Positions 33,222 through 43,000 of a stretch of 62,907 bases of DNA are shown here, piece after piece (within the stretch, counting starts at the first letter, position 1; each line of letters starts with the position of its first letter). The notes under the pieces were generated by a model, which saw nothing but the letters and a program-made list of their open reading frames with translations, ran no database searches and had not been told where the DNA came from. Made by a program: the position numbers and the translations under genes. The stretch lies in assembly GCA_900766815.1 (NCBI GenBank), contig CAAFWV010000039.1, positions 1 to 62,907 of the forward strand. The letters are read 5' to 3'. Source of the stretch: Lachnospiraceae bacterium. Lineage in GTDB: Bacteria > Bacillota > Clostridia > Lachnospirales > Lachnospiraceae.

Positions 33222-33856
33222 TAGTATCTGACAGAATGACTACCTTCATCAATTCCTTAGACCCCGGCAATCCTGAATACCTGGACCGGCTTGAAGAGGA
33301 AGCCATTGCGGATTACGTACCGATTATCCGTAAGGATATGCAGGCCTTCCTCAAGTTTATGATGAGGTTATGTAAACCAAATAATATCTTAGAGGTAGGT
33401 GCTGCGGTAGGCTTTTCTGCCCTGCTTATGAGTGAATATGCACCCGAGGCTCACATTACTACCATTGAGAATTACGAGAAGCGAATCCCCATTGCAAGGG
33501 AGAATATAGCCAAAGCGGGCAAAAGTGCAAGCATTGACCTTATCGCAGGCGATGCAACGGAGATTCTGTCCACACTTAACGGTACCTACGATTTCATATT
33601 TATGGATGCTGCCAAGGGACAGTATATTAATTTCCTTCCTGAGATAATGAGATTATTATCCAAGGGAGGAATACTTGTATCTGACAATGTATTGCAGGAC
33701 GGAGACATCATAGAATCCCGCTTTGCAGTAGTTAGAAGAGACAGAACTATTCATACAAGAATGAGAGATTATCTGTACACCCTGAAGCATATGGAGGGTG
33801 TAAGCACGGTGATTCTGCCGGTAGGTGACGGAATAACCGTAACTGTGAAGGAATGA
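33218..33856 (+). CDS. trmR: tRNA 5-hydroxyuridine O-methyltransferase TrmR
   Basis: A 212-aa class I SAM methyltransferase of the caffeoyl-CoA O-methyltransferase type. It has the SAM motif NILEVGAAVGFSALLMSEY and metal-binding FIFMDAAKGQY and SDNVLQDG. Position next to trhP and the MltG-like gene matches yrrM in Bacillus subtilis, which methylates 5-hydroxyuridine at wobble position 34, so the same role is likely. It overlaps the upstream gene by 4 bp. Confidence 0.85.
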   Translation: MIVSDRMTTFINSLDPGNPEYLDRLEEEAIADYVPIIRKDMQAFLKFMMRLCKPNNILEVGAAVGFSALLMSEYAPEAHITTIENYEKRIPIARENIAKAGKSASIDLIAGDATEILSTLNGTYDFIFMDAAKGQYINFLPEIMRLLSKGGILVSDNVLQDGDIIESRFAVVRRDRTIHTRMRDYLYTLKHMEGVSTVILPVGDGITVTVKE

Positions 33857-33865
33857 TATTAATAT

Positions 33866-35119
33866 ATGAGAGACATTGAGTTATTGATTCCCGCCAACAG
33901 CCTTGAGGTGCTGAAGGTGGCAGTTGAATACGGAGCGGATGCCGTATATATAGGAGGAGAGGCCTTCAGTCTGCGTGCCAAGGCCAAGAACTTCTCGCAT
34001 GAAGATATGGCAGAAGGCATACGCTATGCTCACGAGAGAGGTAAGAAGGTATATGTAACCGCCAATATTCTGGCGCACAATTACGACCTGGATGCTGCCA
34101 GGGAATACTTTAGGGAGCTTAAGGAGCTTAAGCCCGACGCCCTCATCATCTCTGACCCCGGCATGTATACGATAGCCATGGAGGAGTGCCCCGAAATCGA
34201 GCGGCATATCTCTACACAGGCCAACAATACCAACTATCTGACCTACCGGTTCTGGTATAATCAGGGAGCTAAGAGAGTAGTATCTGCCAGAGAGCTTTCG
34301 CTTAAGGAGATTAAGGAAATCAGGGACAACATTCCTGAGGATATGGAGATTGAGAGCTTCATTCACGGTGCCATGTGCATCTCCTATTCCGGCCGCTGTC
34401 TGCTCAGCAACTACTTCACCGGAAGAGATGCCAACAGAGGAGCCTGCACCCACCCCTGCAGATGGAAGTATGCGGTCGTGGAGGAGCAGCGCCCCGGAGA
34501 GTATCTGCCTGTATATGAAAACGAGCGGGGTACTTACATCTTCAACAGTAAGGACCTGTGTATGATTGAATATATCCCTGAGATGATAGAGGCAGGTATA
34601 GATTCCTTCAAAATCGAGGGCAGAATGAAAACCGCCCTTTATGTAGCAACTGTTGCAAGAACCTACAGAATGGCAATTGATGACTATCTGGAGTCACCGG
34701 AGAAATACAGGGCCAACCTTGACCGGTACAGAAGGGAAATCAGTAAGTGTACCTACAGACAGTTTACGACGGGCTTCTATTTCGGTAAGCCTGACTCTGA
34801 GACACAGGTGTATGGAAGTAACACATATATAAATGAATATATATATCTCGGACTTGTATATGATACCGACAGGAACGGACTTGCTCATATAAGTCAGAGG
34901 AATAAATTCTCTGTCGGTGACCAAATAGAGATTATGAAGCCGGATGGCCGCAATATTGATGCCACGGTCATAAGAATCCTTGATGAAAACAATACTGAGG
35001 TGCCATCGGCACCCCATCCGAAGCAGGAGCTATATGTTGAATTGGATGCAGACGTGTGTCCGATGGATATACTCAGGGTTGCCAAGGATGAAGGGGATGT
35101 TGAAATCACCTTAGAATAG
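33866..35119 (+). CDS. trhP: Peptidase U32-family tRNA hydroxylation protein
   Basis: A 417-aa U32-family protein, of the group (TrhP/YrrN-YrrO, YegQ) that hydroxylates uridine 34 of tRNA using prephenate-derived chemistry. The family signature ESFIHGAMCISYSGRC and the cysteines of the iron-sulfur site (NRGACTHPCRW) are present. Only one copy is found here, whereas Bacillus subtilis has two adjacent genes. With trmR it forms a complete methoxyuridine pathway. Confidence 0.9.
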   Translation: MRDIELLIPANSLEVLKVAVEYGADAVYIGGEAFSLRAKAKNFSHEDMAEGIRYAHERGKKVYVTANILAHNYDLDAAREYFRELKELKPDALIISDPGMYTIAMEECPEIERHISTQANNTNYLTYRFWYNQGAKRVVSARELSLKEIKEIRDNIPEDMEIESFIHGAMCISYSGRCLLSNYFTGRDANRGACTHPCRWKYAVVEEQRPGEYLPVYENERGTYIFNSKDLCMIEYIPEMIEAGIDSFKIEGRMKTALYVATVARTYRMAIDDYLESPEKYRANLDRYRREISKCTYRQFTTGFYFGKPDSETQVYGSNTYINEYIYLGLVYDTDRNGLAHISQRNKFSVGDQIEIMKPDGRNIDATVIRILDENNTEVPSAPHPKQELYVELDADVCPMDILRVAKDEGDVEITLE

Positions 35120-35156
35120 ATTAAACCTTATGCAGAGGGAAGAGTTGGAGGATGGA

Positions 35157-37256
35157 ATGAATATTGAAGAACTGTTTGGATGCAACGTCTTCTCGATTGG
35201 AACCATGAGGGAGAGACTCCCTAAGGAAGCCTTCGAGGAGATTGAGAGTATCATCGATCATGGCGGTGAACTGTCTAAAAAGACTGCGGATATCGTAGCC
35301 AACGCCATGAAGGACTGGGCTATTGAGAAGGGTGCAACCCATTATACACATTGGTTCCAGCCCCTGACAGGAATTACCGCAGAGAAGCATGATGCATTTG
35401 TGACCCATCCGGACAGGGATGGCAGGATGATAATGGAATTCAGGGGTAAGGAGCTAATTAAGGGTGAACCCGATGCTTCTTCATTCCCATCCGGCGGACT
35501 CAGGGCAACCTTTGAGGCAAGAGGATATACAGCCTGGGATATTACAAGTCCTGCCTTTGTTAAGGAGACAGCTACAGGTCCTACCCTGTGTATTCCGACT
35601 GCCTTCTGTTCATATACGGGAGAGTCTCTGGATAAGAAGACACCCTTACTCCGTTCAATGGAGGTGCTCAGCAGAGAGGCATTAAGAATAGTAAGACTGT
35701 TCGGCAATACAGAGGCTACCAAGGTTATTGCATCAGTTGGTGCTGAGCAGGAATACTTCCTGGTGGACCAGCAGAAGGCTCTTCTTAGAGAGGACCTCAT
35801 ATTCGCAGGAAGAACACTTTACGGTGCACCCGCACCCAAGGGTCAGGAGATGGATGACCATTACTTCGGTGTAATCAGGGAGAGAATCGGTGCCTTCATG
35901 AAGGATGTCAATATCGAGCTGTGGAAGCTTGGTGTTACTGCCAAGACCCAGCACAATGAGGCAGCACCGGCACAGCATGAGCTGGCACCTATATATGAAT
36001 CTGCCAACGTGGCAGTGGACCATAACCAGCTGGTAATGGAGACGTTAAAGCGAGTGGCAGGTAAGCACGGACTTAGATGCCTGCTTCATGAGAAGCCCTT
36101 CGCGGGAGTTAACGGCTCAGGTAAGCATAACAACTGGTCAATCACAACAGATAACGGAGTGAATCTGCTTGAGCCGGGTGAGAGCCCCAATGAGAATGTC
36201 CAGTTCCTTCTTGTACTTGCATGTATTATGAAGGCTGTTGATACACATGCAGATCTGCTCAGGCAGAGTGCATCCAATGTGGGCAACGACCACAGACTCG
36301 GTGGCTATGAAGCTCCTCCGGCCATCATCTCGATGTTCTTAGGCTCACAGCTTGAGGATGTGGTAAGACAGCTTGTGGAGACAGGCTCTGCATCAAGTCT
36401 TATTCAGGGTGGCACACTTCAGACCGGAGTATCCACACTTCCCGATTTCAAGAAGGATGCGACAGACAGAAACAGAACCTCACCCTTTGCCTTTACCGGT
36501 AATAAGTTTGAGTTCAGAATGGTGGGCAGCGAGGATTCAATCGGAAGCCCCAATACAATATTAAATACAATTGTTGCCGAAGCTTTCTGTGAGGCAGCAG
36601 ACATTCTTGAAAATGCAGAGAACTTCGATATGGCATGTCATGACCTGATCAAGGAGCTCATGACAAAGCATCAGAGAATAATCTTTAACGGCGACGGATA
36701 CGCTCCTGAATGGATAGAGGAGGCCAAGAGAAGAGGTCTTCCCAATATTCCATCAATGGTAGAGGCTGTTGATACCCTGACAACTGAGAAGAGTATCAGA
36801 CTCTTCGAGAGATTCGGCATCTTCACCAAGGCAGAGCTTGAATCGCGTGCGGAGATTCTCTATGAGACCTATGCCAAGACCATTAATATTGAAGCACTGA
36901 CCATGGTAGATATGGCCAACAAGCAGCTCGTTCCGTCAGTTATGGCATATGTCAGGGAACTCTCAGAGACAGTCAATGCCATGAATACAGCCGGAGCTGA
37001 CATATCAGCTACGGGGGCGCTTTTGCACAGAGTGACAGGTCTTCTGAACGAGATGCAGAGTGCGCGAATTACCTTAAGTGATATCGAGAAGAAGGGCGCT
37101 GTGATGGAGCGAGGCAGGGAGCAGGCCTTCTATTACCGTGAGAAGGTGGTGCCTGCGATGGATGCCTTAAGAAAGCCTGCAGATGAGCTTGAGAGAATAG
37201 TGGATAAGGCATACTGGCCGTTCCCGACATATGCGGATCTGTTGTTTGAGGTATAG
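35157..37256 (+). CDS. glnN: Glutamine synthetase type III
   Basis: A 699-aa GSIII enzyme that makes glutamine from glutamate, ammonia and ATP. The GSIII N-terminal domain (NVFSIGTMRERLPKE) precedes the catalytic beta-grasp and barrel regions with GAEQEYFLVD, NGSGKHNNWSI and the GSIII-specific GNDHRLGGYEAPPAI. TTGGAGG just before ATG 35157 supports this start against ATG 35130. It is followed by a terminator, and is possibly co-transcribed with trhP. Confidence 0.95.
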   Translation: MNIEELFGCNVFSIGTMRERLPKEAFEEIESIIDHGGELSKKTADIVANAMKDWAIEKGATHYTHWFQPLTGITAEKHDAFVTHPDRDGRMIMEFRGKELIKGEPDASSFPSGGLRATFEARGYTAWDITSPAFVKETATGPTLCIPTAFCSYTGESLDKKTPLLRSMEVLSREALRIVRLFGNTEATKVIASVGAEQEYFLVDQQKALLREDLIFAGRTLYGAPAPKGQEMDDHYFGVIRERIGAFMKDVNIELWKLGVTAKTQHNEAAPAQHELAPIYESANVAVDHNQLVMETLKRVAGKHGLRCLLHEKPFAGVNGSGKHNNWSITTDNGVNLLEPGESPNENVQFLLVLACIMKAVDTHADLLRQSASNVGNDHRLGGYEAPPAIISMFLGSQLEDVVRQLVETGSASSLIQGGTLQTGVSTLPDFKKDATDRNRTSPFAFTGNKFEFRMVGSEDSIGSPNTILNTIVAEAFCEAADILENAENFDMACHDLIKELMTKHQRIIFNGDGYAPEWIEEAKRRGLPNIPSMVEAVDTLTTEKSIRLFERFGIFTKAELESRAEILYETYAKTINIEALTMVDMANKQLVPSVMAYVRELSETVNAMNTAGADISATGALLHRVTGLLNEMQSARITLSDIEKKGAVMERGREQAFYYREKVVPAMDALRKPADELERIVDKAYWPFPTYADLLFEV

Positions 37257-37275
37257 AATTCATTGATAAGCAGGC

Positions 37276-37307
37276 AATGCCCATGACCTTAAGGTGATGG
37301 GCATTTA
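37276..37307 (+). terminator. Hairpin terminator after glnN
   Basis: AATGCCCAT pairs with ATGGGCATT around a GACCTTAAGGTG inner hairpin. Only a short T-run follows, so termination may be partial. Confidence 0.65.
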
Positions 37308-37329
37308 ACACGCGAAGAAGGATTTATTT

Positions 37330-38574
37330 ATGAAAGAATATCTTCCAAAGGAAATAAGTAAGAAGAAGATTACATTATTATATGCGATAATTCAGGGAGG
37401 ATACTGGTCAAGCTTCTGTGCGACCTACGGATTTGCTACGGTATTCCTGCTGTCCAGAGGCTTTACGACATCTCAGATAGGTATTAGCATTGCACTTGCC
37501 AATGTACTTGCTGTTGTGTGTCAGCCGACTGTTGCAACTATTGCGGACGAGGCCAAGAAGATATCGCTTCATGCACTGACGATACTGCTGATTGTTGCCG
37601 ACTTTATCCTGTTTGGACTGCTGTTCTTCACGGGGAATATCTTTATAGCGACAATGGCTCTGTTCGTGCTCACCAATACCGTGTCACAGACGGTTCAGCC
37701 GCTGATTAATTCGATAAGCTTCTATTATATCAATCGCGGCGTTGACATGAACTTTGGACTGCCGCGAAGCATGGGTTCAATGTCCTATGCAATCGTGTCG
37801 ACCATTATCGGGTATCTGGTAGAGGATTACGGAAGCAATGTGATTCTAATATTCGGTGTAGTCATCTTCGCCATTATAGGAATTACCGTGGCAGTAATGC
37901 CCAGGGTAGTGAAGCCGTATGTCACAGAGCAGGAAGCAACAGATGATAAGGCTTCTTCTGCGCCGGGTGCCAAGAAGGAATCAATCTTCTCCTTCTTCGG
38001 AAGGTATAAGATTTTCTCGGTTGCACTGCTTGGTTCTACCTGTATCTTCATCTTCCACTTTGCTACCAACAATTATATGCTTCAGATTGCTGAGAATGTC
38101 GGTGGAAGCGCTGCAACCATGGGAACAGCTCTTTCCATTGCTGCCATGTGCGAGATACCCAGCATGATGTTCTCCAATCAGATTATGAAGAAGATAAGGT
38201 ATAATTATCTTCTTGTTCTGTCAGGACTGTTCTTCTGTGTGAAGGCCTTCGTATACATTGTAGCCGTCAATATTCCCATGCTGTATGCATCCCAGGTTCT
38301 TCAGATGGTATCCTATGCATTCTTCATTCCCGCATCGGTATACTATGTCAATGAGAATATGAATGACAATGACAAGGTTAAGGGACAGGCCATAATGACC
38401 GGTACAACAACCCTTGGCGGCGTAATCGGAAGCCTTATCGGCGGTATCATCATCGATTACTCAGGTGTCAGGATACTTCAGTGGGTAGGCTTTGCCTTCG
38501 CAGTCACAGGTGCCATACTGTTCCTGCTGTCTGCCGGCGGAATCTTAGAGAAGAGGGTTAAAGCGAAAAAATAA
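37330..38574 (+). CDS. MFS transporter
   Basis: A 414-aa integral membrane protein with about 12 hydrophobic segments and a central cytoplasmic loop (about 200-220, charged). The pattern is that of MFS_1-like/nucleoside or sugar symporters (first half has GFTTSQIGISIAL and ADEAKK; NFGLPRSMGSMSYA in segment 5). The substrate is unknown. It stands alone between glnN and tRNA-Gln. Confidence 0.85.
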   Translation: MKEYLPKEISKKKITLLYAIIQGGYWSSFCATYGFATVFLLSRGFTTSQIGISIALANVLAVVCQPTVATIADEAKKISLHALTILLIVADFILFGLLFFTGNIFIATMALFVLTNTVSQTVQPLINSISFYYINRGVDMNFGLPRSMGSMSYAIVSTIIGYLVEDYGSNVILIFGVVIFAIIGITVAVMPRVVKPYVTEQEATDDKASSAPGAKKESIFSFFGRYKIFSVALLGSTCIFIFHFATNNYMLQIAENVGGSAATMGTALSIAAMCEIPSMMFSNQIMKKIRYNYLLVLSGLFFCVKAFVYIVAVNIPMLYASQVLQMVSYAFFIPASVYYVNENMNDNDKVKGQAIMTGTTTLGGVIGSLIGGIIIDYSGVRILQWVGFAFAVTGAILFLLSAGGILEKRVKAKK

Positions 38575-38583
38575 AAAAAGTAC

Positions 38584-38612
38584 TTGCATTATCTTAGAAT
38601 ATAATGTATTAT
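38584..38612 (+). promoter_or_regulatory. Promoter for tRNA-Gln
   Basis: TTGCAT and TATTAT with 17 bp spacing, about 33 bases before the tRNA. Confidence 0.65.
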
Positions 38613-38644
38613 ATCCAAGTGCCCACGATTGCGGGACTTGATAA

Positions 38645-38717
38645 AGCGCCATCGCCAAATGGTAAGGCAACGGACTCTGACTCCGTCATTTTCAAGGTTC
38701 GAATCCTTGTGGCGCTG
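38645..38717 (+). tRNA. tRNA-Gln (CTG)
   Basis: Acceptor AGCGCCA (38645-38651) pairs with TGGCGCT (38710-38716), and the anticodon loop CTCTGAC gives CTG. It is followed by a terminator. Confidence 0.93.
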
Positions 38718-38720
38718 CTT

Positions 38721-38750
38721 AAGGAACTGACTGGTCAGTTCCTTTTTTTG
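38721..38750 (+). terminator. Terminator after tRNA-Gln
   Basis: AAGGAACTGAC pairs with GTCAGTTCCTT, followed by a run of T. Confidence 0.92.
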
Positions 38751-38770
38751 TACTCAAGAAAGGAGGCAGT

Positions 38771-39511
38771 ATGAAGGAATGGTACCGGAATGAATTTATA
38801 TCGCAGGAATTCTCCCTGGCGCACAGAGTGCTTGAGCAGGAGCTGCCGTTCTATGAGGCAATTGCGAAGGGCGACCTGGAATATGTTGAGGAAAACATAA
38901 GAGAGCAGGAATTCATTAATCCTGAAGGAATGGGTAAGCTTTCTGAGAATCCGGTTCAGAATATAAGATATCACTTTGTGGTAACTATGGCGCTTATCAC
39001 GAGATATATCATTCATGCGGGCATGGAGCAGGAGAAGGCATACAGATTGAGTGACTTCTATATCCTGAAGATGGATGGACTTAGTACCATCGAGGAGATA
39101 GGAGCACTTCATGACGAGATGTGCCTGGATATCTGTAAGCAGATGATTCAGATTAAGAAGCTGCACGTCCTATCCAAGCAGGTGGTATTGAGCCTAGACT
39201 ACATCTACAGCCATATTCATAACCGAATCACGATAAGTGAATTGAGTGAATATCTTGGATTATCGGAGAGTTACTTCTCCAAGCTGTTTTCCCGTGAGAT
39301 GGGAATCCCGGTCAGTGAATATATCATGAGACTCAAGATAGAGAAGGCCAAAAATCTGTTGCAGTACTCCGATACTGATATAGTAGGCATCGCCAACTAT
39401 CTGGCGTTCTCATCCCAGAGCCATTTTATCAGCGTCTTCAAGAAGTACGAGGGTATCACACCTCACAAATTCAGAGAGCGCTACTTCAGAACCAGCTGGG
39501 GGTTAGGATAA
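38771..39511 (+). CDS. AraC-family transcriptional regulator
   Basis: A 246-aa regulator. The C-terminal AraC DNA-binding domain (about 145-245) contains two helix-turn-helix units: ITISELSEYLGLSESYFSKLF and the second ending in SQSHFISVFKKYEGITPHKFR. The N-terminal 140 aa are helical and of unrecognised ligand type. AAAGGAGG precedes the ATG. It lies upstream of an amino-acid ABC transporter and may control it, but no binding site is identified. Confidence 0.9.
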   Translation: MKEWYRNEFISQEFSLAHRVLEQELPFYEAIAKGDLEYVEENIREQEFINPEGMGKLSENPVQNIRYHFVVTMALITRYIIHAGMEQEKAYRLSDFYILKMDGLSTIEEIGALHDEMCLDICKQMIQIKKLHVLSKQVVLSLDYIYSHIHNRITISELSEYLGLSESYFSKLFSREMGIPVSEYIMRLKIEKAKNLLQYSDTDIVGIANYLAFSSQSHFISVFKKYEGITPHKFRERYFRTSWGLG

Positions 39512-39602
39512 TTCATGGCGCCAGATAATTGGTGAATATTCACAAAAATGACGCAGATTTGGCGGTATATTCAGAGGATTAACCGAAATGTTGCACAATG
39601 TA

Positions 39603-39684
39603 TTGACATTTGGTTTTGATTAAGTTAGTTTATGGTGTAAGAAAAACAAGAGCGTTTTGCTAGTGATAGCAAGGCGCTCTTTTT
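39603..39684 (+). promoter_or_regulatory. Promoter and attenuator-like leader of the ABC transporter operon
   Basis: TTGACA (39603-39608) and TAGTTT (39626-39631) with 17 bp spacing. A 13-bp stem (39649-39661 with 39668-39680) around AGTGAT is followed by TTTTTG. The hairpin has the form of an intrinsic terminator and lies after the promoter, leaving only 27 bp before ATG 39712, too little for another promoter. Transcription of the transporter genes therefore seems to require passage through this terminator. Confidence 0.6.
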
Positions 39685-39711
39685 GTTGTATTCACAAGAA
39701 GGGTAGTCGAT

Positions 39712-40437
39712 ATGATAAAGCTTGAGCATGTATATAAGAACTTCGGAGATCTTCAGGTACTTAAGGACGTCAACCTTGAGGTGAAGGAAGGCGAGAAGCT
39801 CGTAATCATTGGACCGTCCGGTTCAGGCAAGTCAACAACCGTAAGGTGTATGAATTTCTTGGAGGAGCCTACAAGCGGTCATATATATATTAATGGCGAG
39901 GAGATTACCGCTAAGAACAAGACTAAGGTGATTAGGGACAATATGTCCATGGTATTCCAGTCCTTCAATCTCTATCCGCATCTGACTGTGCTTAGGAATC
40001 TTACGATTGCACCGATGAAGCTCCAGCACAAGTCAAAGGAGGAGGCTGAGAAGCTGGCTTATCATTATTTGGATGTGGTCGGACTCAGGGATAAGGCTCA
40101 TGTATATCCTCCGACGCTGTCAGGCGGTCAGCAGCAGAGAATAGCAATAGCCAGGGCGCTGTGCTCACAGTCTAAGATAATTCTTTTTGACGAGCCGACA
40201 TCGGCACTGGACCCGGAGACTATTCAGGAGGTTCTGGATGTAATGATTAAGCTTGCCAAGGAAAATATCACGATGGTAGTCGTTACCCACGAGATGGGCT
40301 TCGCAAGACAGGTTGCTGACAGAATCGTATTTATGGCAGACGGACAGATAATTGAAGAGGGAGAGCCGGAGCATTTCTTCACAAATCCTGAATCAGAAAG
40401 AGTAAAGCAGTTCCTCGGAAAGATTATCAGAAAATAA
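39712..40437 (+). CDS. Polar amino-acid ABC transporter, ATP-binding protein
   Basis: A 241-aa ATPase of the GlnQ/ArtM type. It has Walker A GPSGSGKST, the Q-loop, signature LSGGQQQR, Walker B ILFDEPTSALDPE and the switch His in VTHEMGF. It energises import of amino acids through the two permeases encoded downstream. Confidence 0.94.
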   Translation: MIKLEHVYKNFGDLQVLKDVNLEVKEGEKLVIIGPSGSGKSTTVRCMNFLEEPTSGHIYINGEEITAKNKTKVIRDNMSMVFQSFNLYPHLTVLRNLTIAPMKLQHKSKEEAEKLAYHYLDVVGLRDKAHVYPPTLSGGQQQRIAIARALCSQSKIILFDEPTSALDPETIQEVLDVMIKLAKENITMVVVTHEMGFARQVADRIVFMADGQIIEEGEPEHFFTNPESERVKQFLGKIIRK

Positions 40438-40500
40438 GAATGTGAAATCTTGAGCCCAAGGGCTTACAGATAAATATCCGATTTAAGGAGGAGAGAGATT

Positions 40501-41433
40501 ATGAAAAAGAAAATTGTAGCGTTACTTACAGCGGTCACAATGGTTGGAGCGCTTCTTGCAGGATGCGGAAGCACAACTACTGAGGAGCCTGCTGCAGAGG
40601 CAGAGGTAACAGAGGAGGCACCCGTTGAGGAGGCTGAGCCTGAGGTAACAGAGGAGGTTGTTGAAGAAGCAGCAGAGGCACTTGGTCCGGATACACAGGC
40701 AATTATTGACAGAGGTGTACTTAAGGTTGGTGTAAAGAATGCGGTAGTAGGCTTTGGTTTCCAGGATACACTTACAGGTGAGTATTCAGGAATGGAGATT
40801 TCGATTGCAGAGAAGATTGCTGAGAAGCTCGGTGTTGATATCGAGTTCACTGCAGTTACGGCAGCAACAAGAACAGAGCTTCTGGATTCAGGCGATATAG
40901 ATTGTGTACTTGCAACATTTACAATTACTGATGAGCGTAAGGAAAGCTGGGATTTCTCAACACCATACTTCACAGATCATGTAACAGTTCTTGTTGAAAC
41001 AGCTTCAGGTATCACAGATCTTGCAGGCCTTAAGGATGCAGAGGTTGGTGTATCCTCAGGTTCAACATCTGCTAAGTCACTTACAAAGGCTATGATTGAG
41101 GCGGGTGTAATCGAAGGAACAGATTTCGATGAAGAGACCTTTGATCCCGCTACATGGACAGAGGGTGTAACCTTTAAGCAGTACGACGATTATCCGGCAA
41201 TCTCAACAGCATTATCAGCAGGTGAGGTTGATGCATTCTGTGTTGATAAGTCAATCCTTGCAATCTACAACACAGATGACAGAAATTACATTGAGGAAGA
41301 GTTCGCACCTCAGGATTACGGTGTAGCAACCAAGAAGGGTTCAGATTTCTCAGCTTATGTTGAGAGCTGCATCACAGAGTGGCTCGCTGATGGAACAATT
41401 GATGGTTTCATTGCAGAGAATGGTCTTGAATAA
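40501..41433 (+). CDS. Amino-acid ABC transporter, substrate-binding lipoprotein
   Basis: A 310-aa family 3 solute-binding protein. The signal peptide ends in LLAGC, with lipidated C22. An acidic linker (about 28-62) precedes the binding domain (about 70-310), which starts with DRGVLKVGVKNAVVGFGF and includes ITDERKESWDFSTPYF. The pattern fits binding of glutamate, glutamine or aspartate; exact specificity is not readable. It follows a strong GGAGGAG. Confidence 0.92.
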   Translation: MKKKIVALLTAVTMVGALLAGCGSTTTEEPAAEAEVTEEAPVEEAEPEVTEEVVEEAAEALGPDTQAIIDRGVLKVGVKNAVVGFGFQDTLTGEYSGMEISIAEKIAEKLGVDIEFTAVTAATRTELLDSGDIDCVLATFTITDERKESWDFSTPYFTDHVTVLVETASGITDLAGLKDAEVGVSSGSTSAKSLTKAMIEAGVIEGTDFDEETFDPATWTEGVTFKQYDDYPAISTALSAGEVDAFCVDKSILAIYNTDDRNYIEEEFAPQDYGVATKKGSDFSAYVESCITEWLADGTIDGFIAENGLE

Positions 41434-41442
41434 GATAAAAGC

Positions 41443-41478
41443 CGCCCGGTACAGATTCGGTAGGGGCTGTACCGGGCG
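41443..41478 (+). promoter_or_regulatory. Intercistronic hairpin between binding protein and permease
   Basis: A perfect 12-bp stem, CGCCCGGTACAG with CTGTACCGGGCG, not followed by a T-run. It probably stabilises the upstream mRNA, giving more binding protein than permease, a common arrangement in such operons. Confidence 0.65.
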
Positions 41479-41514
41479 ACCCTCCCTTTTTAGGGTAGAA
41501 CCGGAGGATATGCC

Positions 41515-42228
41515 ATGTCAGGTATTTTTTCTATGAGAGCATGGGAGAAGGTGTGGATGTACAGAGGCACCTTCGCACTTGGACTATTGAATACTGTTAA
41601 AACGTCAATACTAGGCATTTTATTAGCACTGATACTGGGACTGATTTTTGGTCTTATGGCTACCGGTGGTAATAAGGTACTTAAGGCAGTAGCAAGAGTG
41701 TATGTGGAGTTTATCCAGAATACACCGGTATTGCTTCAGTGCTGTTTCCTGTATTATGTTATGGCCTTTTCCGGACACAGTCTGGGAATAATTGCTACAG
41801 GCGTAATCACGCTTGGTGTTTACACAGGTGCATATATGGCAGAGGTAGTAAGGGCTGGCATTGAAGCTATTCCCAAGGGACAGTCTGAGGCAGCAGCCTC
41901 CCAGGGCTTTAACTATTTCGAGAGAATGTGTTTCATCATTCTGCCACAGACAATTAAGATTATTCTTCCGCCCGCTGTCAATCAGATAGTGAATCTTATT
42001 AAGAACACCTCCTGTCTGTATATCATCGGTGGCGCGGACTTAATATCCCTAACCTACAGCTTCGTAACGGGAGCCAACACCGGTGGCGCCTATGCACCGG
42101 CTTATGTTGTGAGCGGACTTCTGTTCTTCGTGATATGCTTCCCGCTGTCGAAGTTTGCAAGCACCTGGGAGTCATATCTTAAGTCCAAGGAACAGAGAGT
42201 TAATGTAGTAGCAAAGGAGGCGGTATAA
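41515..42228 (+). CDS. Amino-acid ABC transporter permease
   Basis: A 237-aa inner-membrane permease of the HisM/GlnP family with five or six hydrophobic segments. It contains the EAA loop (EAAASQGFNYFERMCFIILPQ, conserved G and ILPQ) that contacts the ATPase, and FIQNTPVLLQ typical of this family. The ATG follows GGAGG. Confidence 0.92.
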   Translation: MSGIFSMRAWEKVWMYRGTFALGLLNTVKTSILGILLALILGLIFGLMATGGNKVLKAVARVYVEFIQNTPVLLQCCFLYYVMAFSGHSLGIIATGVITLGVYTGAYMAEVVRAGIEAIPKGQSEAAASQGFNYFERMCFIILPQTIKIILPPAVNQIVNLIKNTSCLYIIGGADLISLTYSFVTGANTGGAYAPAYVVSGLLFFVICFPLSKFASTWESYLKSKEQRVNVVAKEAV

Positions 42229-42229
42229 G

Positions 42230-42979
42230 ATGGATAACTTCATTAGCAGCTTATCAATGCTTAGAAACGCCAATGTCATGCTGTATGTCGGAAAGGGTGT
42301 GCTCTTCACAATCATCATATCCGTAATAGCTGTATTAATAAGCATCGCCTTCGGCTCAATACTTGCAATTCTTCGTAACTACTGCCATAACGGTGCTGCT
42401 AAAATCTTTGGAAAACTATCAGTTTTGTATATTGAGGTATTCCGCAATACACCTCTGCTTCTGTGGATATTTATCTGCGTGGTCTTCTGTCCATCGCCCG
42501 AGGTATTCAACAGAAAGATGTTTGGGCTGACCTCTGTTGAGAGCAAGCTTTTGTGGAAGGCAGCCATAGCCCTCATCCTGTTTGAGTCATCAATTATTGC
42601 AGAGATAATCAGAGGCGGCCTTAATTCGGTTCTTATAGGTCAGTTTGAAGCGGCAAAATCGCAAGGATTTAGCTCTGTTCAGACTTTTTTCTATATTATT
42701 CTGCCTCAGGCATTCAAAAATGTCGTGCCCACCCTGCTTGGACAGGTAATCTCGACAATAAAGGACTCATCCTATCTTGCCAATGTTGCTGTAATAGAGC
42801 TTATGGCAAGAGTTAAGCAGGTATTAAGCTCCGCAGGTCAGTATAACGGAACGATGTCGATTCACAGCTCGGATGTATTCGTACTTTTTGGATTTGCAGC
42901 CTTGATATATTTTGTTATAGATTTTGCTCTTTCAATTATCGTAAGAGGAATGAACAAGAGGAAGAAAGTCAGTTCGTAG
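42230..42979 (+). CDS. Amino-acid ABC transporter permease
   Basis: A 249-aa second permease of the same family, with the EAA loop (EAAKSQGFSSVQTFFYIILPQ) and EVFRNTPLLLWI. It starts one base after the stop of the first permease, so a heterodimeric channel is likely. Confidence 0.92.
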   Translation: MDNFISSLSMLRNANVMLYVGKGVLFTIIISVIAVLISIAFGSILAILRNYCHNGAAKIFGKLSVLYIEVFRNTPLLLWIFICVVFCPSPEVFNRKMFGLTSVESKLLWKAAIALILFESSIIAEIIRGGLNSVLIGQFEAAKSQGFSSVQTFFYIILPQAFKNVVPTLLGQVISTIKDSSYLANVAVIELMARVKQVLSSAGQYNGTMSIHSSDVFVLFGFAALIYFVIDFALSIIVRGMNKRKKVSS

Positions 42980-43000
42980 AGTTTTTGCAGGGGGATGACT

